From: CAYVKM01 sp964452045
GTDB lineage: Bacteria; Calditrichota; Calditrichia; RBG-13-44-9
DNA: 17,159 nt
Direction: 5' to 3'
Assembly: GCA_964452045.1 (NCBI GenBank)
Contig: CAYVKM010000079.1
Span: 1-17,159, forward strand
Each line of letters opens with the position of its first letter. Within the stretch, counting starts at the first letter, position 1. The notes under the pieces were generated by a model. That model saw only the letters and a program-made list of their open reading frames with translations. It did not search any database and had not been told where the DNA came from. Below, one piece after another: positions 8,552-16,151 of this stretch. The translations under genes and the position numbers were made by a program.

Positions 8552-9082
8552 AATCGTTATTTTAGATATTTAGTTTATCTCTAAAAGCTTAAATAATACC
8601 CTCAATATAATTTTGTTTTATTATATTGTTAACATCTAAGAAAATTTTAGAAAAACTAAATTAATGCAATCGTGAATTTACAGTATATTTAATTAGGAGC
8701 AAAAACATTTGATAGACAATTTACGATAAAATTATAACCAAAATTTAAAGTAGAATTGTTTCAAAAATCATAGTTGAAAGATTGATAACAAATTTTTCGT
8801 TGCCGATTTTCCTGCTATCATTTCCTCCCAAAGAGTCAGTCGCAAATAAATTCAAGTAGTTAATACTTCATCAGATTATCGAAATTATATAGCATCGAAT
8901 AAGCGGAGTAGCAATTCCAGATTTTAATAGTTTTGAATTATTTAAGTGGCTGTCATCAAATCTATTAAATTTTTATTTTTTCTCTGTCCCGAGATCAAGA
9001 GTAACCTAGTAAAAAAAAACTTTCTTGATTATAATTTTTTATAGAATTATACTGATTTAGATAAAAAAATTGGAGGGTTTTT
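8552..9082. other. AT-rich divergent intergenic region
   Basis: 531 bases between the divergently transcribed flippase and T9SS-protein genes. All frames carry frequent stops; the longest stretches without stop are about 35-40 codons and lack a sensible start or recognisable protein similarity, so I call no gene. I see no tRNA, no tandem repeat and no strong hairpin. The only clear signals are the promoter-like pair near the right end and the ribosome binding site GGAGGG at 9072-9077 before the ATG at 9083. Confidence 0.6.
9025..9053 (+). promoter_or_regulatory. Candidate sigma-70-like promoter for the T9SS protein gene
   Basis: TTGATT at 9025-9030 and TATACT at 9048-9053 are separated by 17 bases, the optimal housekeeping spacing. 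The hexamers match the consensus at four and five of six positions. Transcription would start near 9060, leaving a short leader that contains GGAGGG and the ATG at 9083. The region is AT-rich, so chance matches are possible. Confidence 0.4.
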
Positions 9083-12000
9083 ATGTCTAGGTCAAAGATC
9101 GTTTATTCCCACTTCTTTGTGATTTTAATCATAATCACTTTTTTCCAAATCTCCTTACATGCTCAGATTTTTCAGAAAGTAACGAACAGCATTATTGTAA
9201 GCGACAGCCCACCTTCAAGTACCGCCGGATGGATTGATTATAATAATGATAACTTTTTAGATTTATTTGTAGCCAGAGAAGAATTTTTACCAAATTTGCT
9301 TTTTAAAAATTTGGGAGATGGAACGTTTATTAAGATTATTGATGGTGACATTGTTAATGACCTAGATAAAACCCGAGGTCAAACTTGGGGGGATATTAAT
9401 AATGATTATTTTGTTGACTTATATATAACCAACCAGGGAAATAACTCTTTTTACCTTAATGATGGGGATAGCACTTTTACAAAAGTAATCTCGGGACAAT
9501 TTGTAAATAATAATGATAACTCAGATGGTTGTTGCTGGGGGGATTATAACAATGATAGTTATTTAGATTTATTTGTTGCAAACCGGGGGTTGAATTGTTT
9601 GTATAAAAACAATGGTGATGGGACTTTTGAAAAAATTCCTACCGGAAGTATTGTAAATGAATATAACGAATCAGTCAGTTGCAGTTGGGCTGACTATGAC
9701 AATGATGGAGATCTTGATATCTTTGTGGCCAATACCGCTTATGAAAATAATGATCTGTTTCTGAATAATAATGATGGAACATTTACAAAAACAATATCCG
9801 GTACAATTGTTACTGATGGTGAAAATTCCACTGGGTGCAGTTGGGGAGATTATGACAATGATGGAGATCTTGATTTATTTGTTGCGAATTTCGGTCAAAA
9901 TAATTTTTTGTATAATAATAATGGTGATGGCACTTTTTCAAAGATTACATCGGGCGTACTTGTAAATGACGGAGGTTATTCCCGCGGTGGGAGTTGGGGA
10001 GATTATGACAATGACGGATACTTAGATCTTTTCGTAGTTAATGGAAACGGTCAAAATAATTGTTTGTACCATAACAACGGTAATGGTACATTTGCAAAAA
10101 TAACTTCAGAAATTGTTGCTCAAGAAGGAGGCAACGGTACTTCAGGAGTTTTTGCGGATTTTGACAACGATGGGGACTTAGATCTATTTGTAACTAATGC
10201 GGACCGAGGCAACTTTTTTTATTTGAATAATGGGAATTCTAATAATTTTTTAAATATTAAATGTGTCGGGACTTCATATTGTAATAGCTCTGCGGTTGGG
10301 ACAAAGGTATCGATTAAATCAAATTTTGTCTGGCAAACGGCGGAAATTATAACCCAAACTGGGACAAGGGGGAGCCAGAATAGTCTTAATGCTGAATTTG
10401 GTCTTGGAACTGCGACAATTGTTGACTCTATTATTGTTGAATGGCCGGCAGCTCAAACAAATCAGATATTTACAAATGTAGCAGCTAACCAATTTCTAAT
10501 CATTTATGAACCGATAGTCCCAATAATAACCAACATTCTACCAATTAAAGCATATCAGGGACTAACTTCAAATATTACTATTACAGGTAAAAACACCCAT
10601 TTTTCAGATAGCACCGGAATTTTGAACGTTTGGTTGGAGAAAGGAGCGAATACGATTGATGCAACGAATTTTGCCGCTCAAAGCAATACTTTGTTAAATG
10701 CAGATTTTTATATACCGGTTTCCTCCGACACTGGACTTTGGGATTTGGTCATTGAAACCACAATTGACAGTGTAATAAAATCGGCAGACGCAATAAAGAT
10801 ATTTCCCGAACCGCCAGTTATTCAGATTAGCCCGGATTCTATTCATTTTAGCCTGGAAACCGGTCTAACTGATAGTGCGTCATTTACAATCGCTAACATT
10901 GGTAACGATACGCTTACATTTTCTTTATCTGATGAAACTATTCGGGGAGAGTATAAGAAATCTAGATCAGTTGATCGATCCTACCTCAGATCCGAATTCA
11001 ACGTACAGTTAACCAAAGGTCAACAAGACTGGCGGGTTGGCCAATCTCCATCTGACGGATCCGGAGGACCGGATTTGTTTGGATACAAATGGATCGACAG
11101 CGATGAACCTGGTGGACCTGTATTTAACTGGATTGATATTTCCGGAACTGGAACGCCGGTTACAGGATTGGGAGACGATGATTTTATCGGTCCTTTTCCG
11201 ATTGGATTTACCTTTTCCTATTATGGCCAAGAGTACAGTGAATTTTATATTTGTTCAAATGGATTTCTGGGATTCGGTCCCAACACCAGTGGATATTCAT
11301 CACTTTCTAATTCGCAGATACCTAATACATTTGAACCTAACAATATTTTGCCGTGGATGTGGTATGATCTCAATCCAAGCGCGGGTGGTTCGATTTTTTA
11401 TGAAACTCTTGGTGACAGACTAATCGTACAGTTTGTTGAACTTCCGGAATTCGGTAGTCCGGGTACAGTTACCGCTCAGGTGATAATCAATACAAGCGGA
11501 TCGATTTTATATCAATATTTAGCCTTTCAAAACGGCATATATACAAGTTATTGCACTGTGGGAATCGAGAATTATAATGGGAGTGATGGTTTACAGGTTC
11601 TATTTAACAGTTCAGGTTATTTACATGATAATCTGGCAATAATGTTCAACTATGGTGCTGATTGGTTAAGCGAGAAACCATTAAGTGGTAACATTCCTCC
11701 CAATAGTAGCATGGATATAAAAGCCATTATTGACGCCGATGGATTATTCGGTGGAAACTACCAGGCCTGGGTAGTTGCAAACAGCAACGATCCGATCAAT
11801 CCTCAGGTAAAGCTACCTAAAATATCGCTTGATGTTACCGGAATTCCCATTATTTCTGTTTCTCCTAAACCCCTTCTTTTTGATACTACATTTGTAGGAG
11901 CATCGTTAGAATTACAGATTAATAATGCGGGAACCGATACCTTAATTGTTTCAAATATTGTTAGCACAAACCAGATATTTACTATTGATACTACCAGTCT

Positions 12001-13573
12001 CTTGATTTCTCCTTTATCAGGATATCCTTTACAGGTGGTTTTTGATCCATTAGTCCCAGGTGAGTATGAGGGATGGATAATTGTGGAAAGCAACGACACC
12101 CAAAATCCATTGGATAGCACTTTTGTCAGGGGGGTTGCAGTAGAAGCACCGGTTGCGGTGGTTACTCCAACTTTTAATAATCCGGTTAGTGTGCTACTGG
12201 GTGATTCGACTGATGTGGTTATCGAAATTGGAAATTCTGGGGGGACGGCCTTAGAATGGACCGCCCGGGTGACTCGAGCGCCGGTGAGCCCGTTGGAAAA
12301 AAATTGTACTCCGGTTGGACAGGCGAAAAGATCAGCCACGGTTGAAGAGGCACCGGTTCTCTTGGAAAATCCATCGCTCCCATTCCCGGCACCATGGGAT
12401 CTGCAATTTGGTTATAGTCTGCCTTCCGTGGGGAATGCCGGATCCGAATTTGATGGCGAATATTTTTATATCACCAAATGGGCTTCGAATTATATTGATA
12501 AATACGATGTAAATGGAAATTTCATTGAAGAATTTTCCATTCCGGGAGTTAATGGATTGCGGGATCTGGCTTTCGATGGTACCTATATGTATGGAGGAGC
12601 CGCTGGTAATACCATCTACGAGATGGATTTTACCACCCAAACCCTGGTGGGAACAATTGCTTCACCGGTGGCGGTCCGCCATATTGCCTATGATGAAAGG
12701 TATGATGCATTCTGGGTGGGAAACTGGTCGACTGATATTGCACTGATTGACCGCAACGGAACCACTTTAAGTACCATCCCATCCTATTCCCTTGGGTTGG
12801 TGGGTTTATACGGATCTGCCTACGACAACTGGAGTGAAGGTGGACCTTATCTGTGGGCCTTCGATCAGGGAATGGGACCAGGAACACCACAATATATTTA
12901 CCAGATTGATTTAAACACTGGTATGCTCACCGGTTTCGCTTACGATGTTTCCGTTGATTTTCCGCAGTCCTTTGGGATTGCCGGTGGTTTATTTGCCTGT
13001 GAAGGAATAGTACCGGACAAAGCGACTATCGGTGGAGTTCTTCAAGGGACACCGGATATTCTGTTCGGTTATGAACTGGCTGATGTCGGACTTTCCTGGA
13101 TATCCCTGCTTACCGAAAGCGGAATAGTCGAGCCTGGAGGACAGGCTGATCTTACATTTCGGATGCATGGCACGGAGCAGGACGGCGACACCGCCTACGT
13201 TGTGATTTATACCAACGATCCCATGGCGCCGGTAGTGAACGTTGAAGTGATCCGGGATGTAGTGGTCGGGATAAATCAACCGGGTAATGTTCCCACTATT
13301 TTTGATTTAAAGCAGAATTATCCCAACCCGTTTAATCCGAATACCACGATCAAATATCAATTGCCCAAAGCCAGCGAAGTAGAACTGCAGATCTTCAATA
13401 TCCTCGGGCAAAGGGTCAAGACCCTGGTGAAGGGCAAAGTGCAGACCGGCTACTATGAGACTGTATGGGATGGGCGTAATGACCTGGGGCAGCAGGCAGC
13501 CAGTGGAATTTATATCTACCGGTTTAAGGCAGCAGACTATCAGAAAACACTTAAGCTAATACTACTGAAATAA
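9083..13573 (+). CDS. Large exported VCBS-repeat / Ig-like protein with T9SS type A sorting domain
   Basis: A 1496-residue secreted, multi-domain surface protein. In order: signal peptide (about 1-28, hydrophobic core F-F-V-I-L-I-I-I-T-F-F, cleavage likely after H-A-Q); seven FG-GAP/VCBS repeats (about 50-385) with D-x-[DN]-x-D loops; an ASPIC/UnbV domain (about 400-475; A-V-G-T-K-V, F-G-L-G-T-A, V-E-W-P); a TIG-like segment (about 478-575); a BACON-like Ig domain whose halves (581-618 and 859-920) flank a beta-rich insert; an ASH-like domain (about 923-1020); a second split Ig domain (1022-1062 and 1336-1392) flanking a propeller-like insert; and a C-terminal T9SS sorting domain (about 1406-1496; Q-N-Y-P-N-P-F-N-P, I-F-N-I-L-G-Q-R-V, S-G-I-Y-I-Y-R-F). 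GGAGGG precedes the ATG. Such proteins are exported through Sec, then T9SS, for adhesion, binding or degradation. I see no catalytic domain. G+C varies strongly along the gene. Confidence 0.88.
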   Translation: MSRSKIVYSHFFVILIIITFFQISLHAQIFQKVTNSIIVSDSPPSSTAGWIDYNNDNFLDLFVAREEFLPNLLFKNLGDGTFIKIIDGDIVNDLDKTRGQTWGDINNDYFVDLYITNQGNNSFYLNDGDSTFTKVISGQFVNNNDNSDGCCWGDYNNDSYLDLFVANRGLNCLYKNNGDGTFEKIPTGSIVNEYNESVSCSWADYDNDGDLDIFVANTAYENNDLFLNNNDGTFTKTISGTIVTDGENSTGCSWGDYDNDGDLDLFVANFGQNNFLYNNNGDGTFSKITSGVLVNDGGYSRGGSWGDYDNDGYLDLFVVNGNGQNNCLYHNNGNGTFAKITSEIVAQEGGNGTSGVFADFDNDGDLDLFVTNADRGNFFYLNNGNSNNFLNIKCVGTSYCNSSAVGTKVSIKSNFVWQTAEIITQTGTRGSQNSLNAEFGLGTATIVDSIIVEWPAAQTNQIFTNVAANQFLIIYEPIVPIITNILPIKAYQGLTSNITITGKNTHFSDSTGILNVWLEKGANTIDATNFAAQSNTLLNADFYIPVSSDTGLWDLVIETTIDSVIKSADAIKIFPEPPVIQISPDSIHFSLETGLTDSASFTIANIGNDTLTFSLSDETIRGEYKKSRSVDRSYLRSEFNVQLTKGQQDWRVGQSPSDGSGGPDLFGYKWIDSDEPGGPVFNWIDISGTGTPVTGLGDDDFIGPFPIGFTFSYYGQEYSEFYICSNGFLGFGPNTSGYSSLSNSQIPNTFEPNNILPWMWYDLNPSAGGSIFYETLGDRLIVQFVELPEFGSPGTVTAQVIINTSGSILYQYLAFQNGIYTSYCTVGIENYNGSDGLQVLFNSSGYLHDNLAIMFNYGADWLSEKPLSGNIPPNSSMDIKAIIDADGLFGGNYQAWVVANSNDPINPQVKLPKISLDVTGIPIISVSPKPLLFDTTFVGASLELQINNAGTDTLIVSNIVSTNQIFTIDTTSLLISPLSGYPLQVVFDPLVPGEYEGWIIVESNDTQNPLDSTFVRGVAVEAPVAVVTPTFNNPVSVLLGDSTDVVIEIGNSGGTALEWTARVTRAPVSPLEKNCTPVGQAKRSATVEEAPVLLENPSLPFPAPWDLQFGYSLPSVGNAGSEFDGEYFYITKWASNYIDKYDVNGNFIEEFSIPGVNGLRDLAFDGTYMYGGAAGNTIYEMDFTTQTLVGTIASPVAVRHIAYDERYDAFWVGNWSTDIALIDRNGTTLSTIPSYSLGLVGLYGSAYDNWSEGGPYLWAFDQGMGPGTPQYIYQIDLNTGMLTGFAYDVSVDFPQSFGIAGGLFACEGIVPDKATIGGVLQGTPDILFGYELADVGLSWISLLTESGIVEPGGQADLTFRMHGTEQDGDTAYVVIYTNDPMAPVVNVEVIRDVVVGINQPGNVPTIFDLKQNYPNPFNPNTTIKYQLPKASEVELQIFNILGQRVKTLVKGKVQTGYYETVWDGRNDLGQQAASGIYIYRFKAADYQKTLKLILLK
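9230..10237 (+). repeat. Seven tandem VCBS/FG-GAP coding repeats
   Basis: Seven repeats, each carrying a W-x-D-Y-x-N-D-x-x-L-D-L-F-V type core, with loop aspartates starting at residues 52, 104, 154, 204, 256, 307 and 359 of the T9SS protein. The step is therefore 50-52 residues (about 153 bases). The last four loops are canonical D-x-D-x-D-G-x-x-D calcium sites; the first three have Asn at position 3 and lack the glycine. Seven such blades is the number of a closed beta-propeller as in integrin alpha chains. At the DNA level the cores of repeats 4 and 5 are almost identical (GACTATGACAATGATGGAGA near 9691 and GATTATGACAATGATGGAGA near 9848). Confidence 0.85.
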
Positions 13574-13575
13574 AA

Positions 13576-13600
13576 AATCCCCCTGAATTTCAGGGGGATT
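13576..13600. terminator. Intrinsic terminator hairpin between convergent genes
   Basis: A perfect 10-bp inverted repeat, AATCCCCCTG then loop AATTT then CAGGGGGATT, three bases after the stop of the T9SS protein gene. On the minus strand the stem is followed by a run of T (from the A-run at 13572-13577), so it is a textbook terminator for the minus-strand genes that end at 13627. On the plus strand no U-tract follows directly, so termination of the T9SS gene here is likely but weaker. The GC-rich stem stands out from its surroundings. Confidence 0.85.
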
Positions 13601-13626
13601 CTTCACCTTAAAATTTTTTTGAAAAA

Positions 13627-14076
13627 TTAGTAGTCGATAGCCAGGATCCGACCTTTGGTAAAATTAAAGAATCCTTCCTTGTCGGCGATCTTCACGCCAT
13701 TCATCACATCCTCCGGTGTTTTACCTGCAGCTTTCAAACATCCCGGACAGACGTAAACGGTTACGCCCATGTCAATAAGCTTGGTGAGCTGGGTTAAGGA
13801 AGAGGGAAAGTGGCTGAAGGTAACATCCTTGGAATCCTTTAAGACCAGGTCAACACCGGTGATGTCGATATACACCAGCACATCCCTGCTCTCGGCCATA
13901 ATTGCGGCCATTTGCAATCCCATCAGGGCGCGATGGGCGTCATCTGTACCATGACTGATGTGGACGAACACACCATCCTTCGGTGTTTCCACCGGAGCTT
14001 GCTGTTGCTGACAGGACAAATTGATCAGCAACAGAATTAACAAGCTGATGAACAATAATGGTTTAAAAGTTTTCAT
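13627..14076 (-). CDS. DsrE-family lipoprotein
   Basis: A 149-residue DsrE/DsrF-like protein carried on an export signal. Residues 1-21 are a lysine-then-hydrophobic signal peptide ending L-I-N-L-S-C, with C22 the likely lipidated cysteine; Asn at -3 is not ideal for a lipobox, but the following Q-Q-Q-Q-A-P linker is typical of lipoproteins. The mature part has the DsrE alpha/beta pattern: V-F-V-H-I-S-H-G (36-43), a helix with A-L-M-G-L-Q-M-A, V-L-V-Y-I-D (66-71), and V-T-V-Y-V-C-P-G-C (105-113). The pair C110/C113 is where DsrE relatives carry their sulfur-relay cysteine. The start has a very strong ribosome binding site (TAAGGAGGAGAACAGC before ATG). It is the last gene of the minus-strand run, 46 bases after the channel gene, and is followed by the terminator. 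Role inferred: periplasmic thiol or sulfur handling; no sulfur-oxidation genes are seen nearby. Confidence 0.78.
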   Translation of the reverse strand: MKTFKPLLFISLLILLLINLSCQQQQAPVETPKDGVFVHISHGTDDAHRALMGLQMAAIMAESRDVLVYIDITGVDLVLKDSKDVTFSHFPSSLTQLTKLIDMGVTVYVCPGCLKAAGKTPEDVMNGVKIADKEGFFNFTKGRILAIDY

Positions 14077-14122
14077 GCTGTTCTCCTCCTTATTAGTTTA
14101 TTGAATGCTATTTATGGGTTAA

Positions 14123-15124
14123 TCATTTTGCTGCCATGGTAATCAGTTCCTTAATATTCTTCTCCTCCCCGATGACAATGAGTTTGTTGTCTTTCTGAAT
14201 GACAGTGTTGGATTGGGGATTGTAAGTAACCTTACCGTCTGCCTGAAAAATGGCCACGATAATAATATTCAGTTTATTGCGGATGGGTGATTGTGCCAGG
14301 GTTTGACTGACCAGGACTGAACCTTCCTTCACCTCAATTTCCTCAATATGGAGATCGATCCGCTTTTCCCGGGCGATAATATCGATAAAGTCGACCACTC
14401 CAGGGCGAAGTAAAACCTGGGTCATCCGGTGCCCGCCGATCTCGTATGGTTTCACTACCCGGTTGGCACCGGCTTTCAGCAGTTTGGATTCGGTTTCCTC
14501 TACCACTGCCCGGGCCACAATAAAAATTTTCGGATTAAGCACCCGCGAGGAAAGAGTGGTAAAAACATTTTCTGCTTCAGTAGGCAGAACAGCAACCATG
14601 CCTTTGGCTTTCTTGATACCTGCCTGCATCAGAATCTCATCATCGGTGGCGTCTCCTTCCACAAATAAATAATTGTGTGAGCGCAGGTTTTCAATTTCGC
14701 CAGGATCTTTTTCAATCACTACAAACAAGGCGTTGTTCTCCTCCAGCTCCTGACAAATCTTTCTCCCCATCCGGCCGTATCCGCAAATAATGTAGTGGTT
14801 GTCCAGAGAACTGAGTTGTTTGGCCATTTTACGTCTCCTGAATAAATAACTTTCAACAAATAATTGGGCTAACCGGCCTCCGGTATAGGCGATGGTTACT
14901 ACACCCAGAATAATGATGAGCAGGGTAAACATTTTACCGAATTGGGTCAGCGGATAAACTTCCCGGTATCCGGTGGTGGTGATGGAAATGATGGTCATGT
15001 AGACCGAATCGAGCAAATTCCATCCTTCGATAATCATATATCCCAGACTGCCAAATGCAATAACCCCAAGCAGCATAGCCAGGGCAATTTTTAACTGGTA
15101 ATATCTCTGATCTATAATCCGCAT
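14123..15124 (-). CDS. Two-TM potassium-channel-like protein with TrkA-N/TrkA-C (RCK) module
   Basis: A 333-residue ligand-gated ion-channel-like protein. TM1 (about 13-32), a pore loop at about 40-57, and TM2 (about 66-90, F-T-L-L-I-I-I-L-G-V) are followed by a cytoplasmic RCK module. The TrkA-N Rossmann domain carries I-I-C-G-Y-G-R-M-G (112-120), E138 at the end of strand 2 and G-D-A-T at 157-160. The TrkA-C domain covers about 250-333. Overall this is the MthK/YugO arrangement, where the RCK ring binds nucleotide or divalent cations and gates K+ flux. The filter reads T-T-T-G-Y-R-E-V, so the second glycine of the classical T-V-G-Y-G-D is Arg54. I chose the ATG at 15124; a TTG at 15130 would add two residues. 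There is no obvious Shine-Dalgarno sequence. It lies downstream of the PAP2 gene with an 82-base gap that may hold its own promoter. Confidence 0.85.
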   Translation of the reverse strand: MRIIDQRYYQLKIALAMLLGVIAFGSLGYMIIEGWNLLDSVYMTIISITTTGYREVYPLTQFGKMFTLLIIILGVVTIAYTGGRLAQLFVESYLFRRRKMAKQLSSLDNHYIICGYGRMGRKICQELEENNALFVVIEKDPGEIENLRSHNYLFVEGDATDDEILMQAGIKKAKGMVAVLPTEAENVFTTLSSRVLNPKIFIVARAVVEETESKLLKAGANRVVKPYEIGGHRMTQVLLRPGVVDFIDIIAREKRIDLHIEEIEVKEGSVLVSQTLAQSPIRNKLNIIIVAIFQADGKVTYNPQSNTVIQKDNKLIVIGEEKNIKELITMAAK

Positions 15125-15169
15125 GTTCAAAATAATTTATTGATGATCACCGAAATAATTTATCGAAAA

Positions 15170-15187
15170 AATTGAACTGATTCAATT
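15170..15187. promoter_or_regulatory. Perfect 7-bp dyad AATTGAA-N4-TTCAATT
   Basis: AATTGAA (15170-15176), CTGA, TTCAATT (15181-15187) form a perfect inverted repeat between the PAP2 and channel genes. It overlaps the candidate -10 by three bases, the position of a repressor operator. On the minus strand it is also followed by extra T residues, so it could instead be a weak attenuator or terminator for upstream transcription. With only two G-C pairs the hairpin would be unstable, which makes a protein-binding site the more likely reading, if it is functional at all. Confidence 0.3.
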
Positions 15188-15193
15188 ATAGCA
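15185..15193 (-). promoter_or_regulatory. Candidate extended -10 promoter for the channel gene
   Basis: On the minus strand the sequence TGCTATAAT (complement of 15185-15193) is a perfect extended -10 element. A TTGATA lies 14 bases upstream (15205-15210), which is too close for a standard -35, but extended -10 promoters do not need one. It lies about 60 bases before the channel ATG. The downstream edge overlaps the perfect dyad at 15170-15187. Confidence 0.35.
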
Positions 15194-15206
15194 AAAGTCT
15201 GATATA

Positions 15207-16103
15207 TCAAGTGCCGGCTGGGTGTAATATTTGACGACTCTTTCGTCCGGCCCAAAAACCAATAATGGCACCCATCAGTAAGCCTGCCAGGACATCGGTA
15301 AAATAGTGATACTGACCATAGATAGTAGCAAGGGACAATGCGATAACCAGGGGCAAAAAAAGAAACCGGGCAATCCCGGGTCTGAAGTGCCAGACATAGA
15401 TAAGAATGACCACTGCCACTCCCACATGAGAGCTGGGAAAAGCGCCACCCCGGAATCCGACATTTTGCACAAAACTTCGCAGCAGGTTACTGATGAAAAA
15501 TCCGTGGTAATTGGCGTGAATCTGGTCCGCCAGGTAGAATCTGGGTCCGGCCACCGGGAAAAATATGAAAATGAAATAAGAAAGAAAAAAGGTTAAGGTT
15601 ACGTAGAAGAGCAGACGCTCGAAATGACGGAATTCCCTCCGGAAATAAAAAATAGCTCCCCCCAGCGGAATGGTAATCCAGTAAATGCTATAGGATAATT
15701 GCATAATATCGGTGAGCCAGGGACGTACAATATTTTGCACCCAGATATTGGGCAGCTCTCCGAAAATCAAGCGGTCTACCTGAATAATCAAATGGTCAAA
15801 CTCGCCGGGAAAAACCGCATGCAGTAACGGACCCACTTCCCAGTAAAGAAAGGGGAAGCTAAAAACAATGTACCAATTCCGGATAAACCTGACCACCGGA
15901 TGTTCCTTTTGGTTCAGCCAGGGAATGATGATGATAACAGCACAGATCAACAGCAGATGTAATAAAAACCTGCTGAACCAGTGACTGATGTTTTGATGAA
16001 ATATCAGGATTACCAGAGAGAGAAGCGACCAGTAGATAATGAGATTCCGGTCGAAAAGTTTTAGCTTGCTCCATTGGGTTTTAAAGGTATCGATTACCGG
16101 CAT
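15207..16103 (-). CDS. PAP2-superfamily membrane phosphatase (Aur1/PAP2_3-like)
   Basis: A 298-residue multi-pass inner-membrane protein of the PAP2 phosphatase superfamily, which dephosphorylates lipid phosphates or transfers phospho head groups. About six hydrophobic segments are visible. The catalytic face shows F-P-V-A-G-P-R (182-188) as motif 1, F-P-S-S-H (222-226) as motif 2 and Y-G-Q-Y-H-Y-F-T-D (262-270) as motif 3, with H226 and H266 the expected catalytic histidines and D270 their partner. The usual S-R of motif 3 is A-T here, and motif 1 is the P-x-x-x-P-R form. Both are features I associate with the inositol-phosphotransferase-like (PAP2_3) branch rather than with UppP or PgpB. 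ATG start with AGGAA about seven bases upstream. It starts 48 bases after the stop of the SpoIIE-type phosphatase and is likely cotranscribed with it. Substrate unknown. Confidence 0.82.
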   Translation of the reverse strand: MPVIDTFKTQWSKLKLFDRNLIIYWSLLSLVILIFHQNISHWFSRFLLHLLLICAVIIIIPWLNQKEHPVVRFIRNWYIVFSFPFLYWEVGPLLHAVFPGEFDHLIIQVDRLIFGELPNIWVQNIVRPWLTDIMQLSYSIYWITIPLGGAIFYFRREFRHFERLLFYVTLTFFLSYFIFIFFPVAGPRFYLADQIHANYHGFFISNLLRSFVQNVGFRGGAFPSSHVGVAVVILIYVWHFRPGIARFLFLPLVIALSLATIYGQYHYFTDVLAGLLMGAIIGFWAGRKSRQILHPAGT

Positions 16104-16151
16104 TAAAAATTCCTGTTGTGTTTGATAGTGGGGCTCATTTTTTCCGGATCT

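Noticed and set aside
11803..12339. 178-codon minus-strand open frame inside the T9SS protein gene
   Set aside because: It overlaps a well-supported domain-rich reading frame and shows no recognisable motif.
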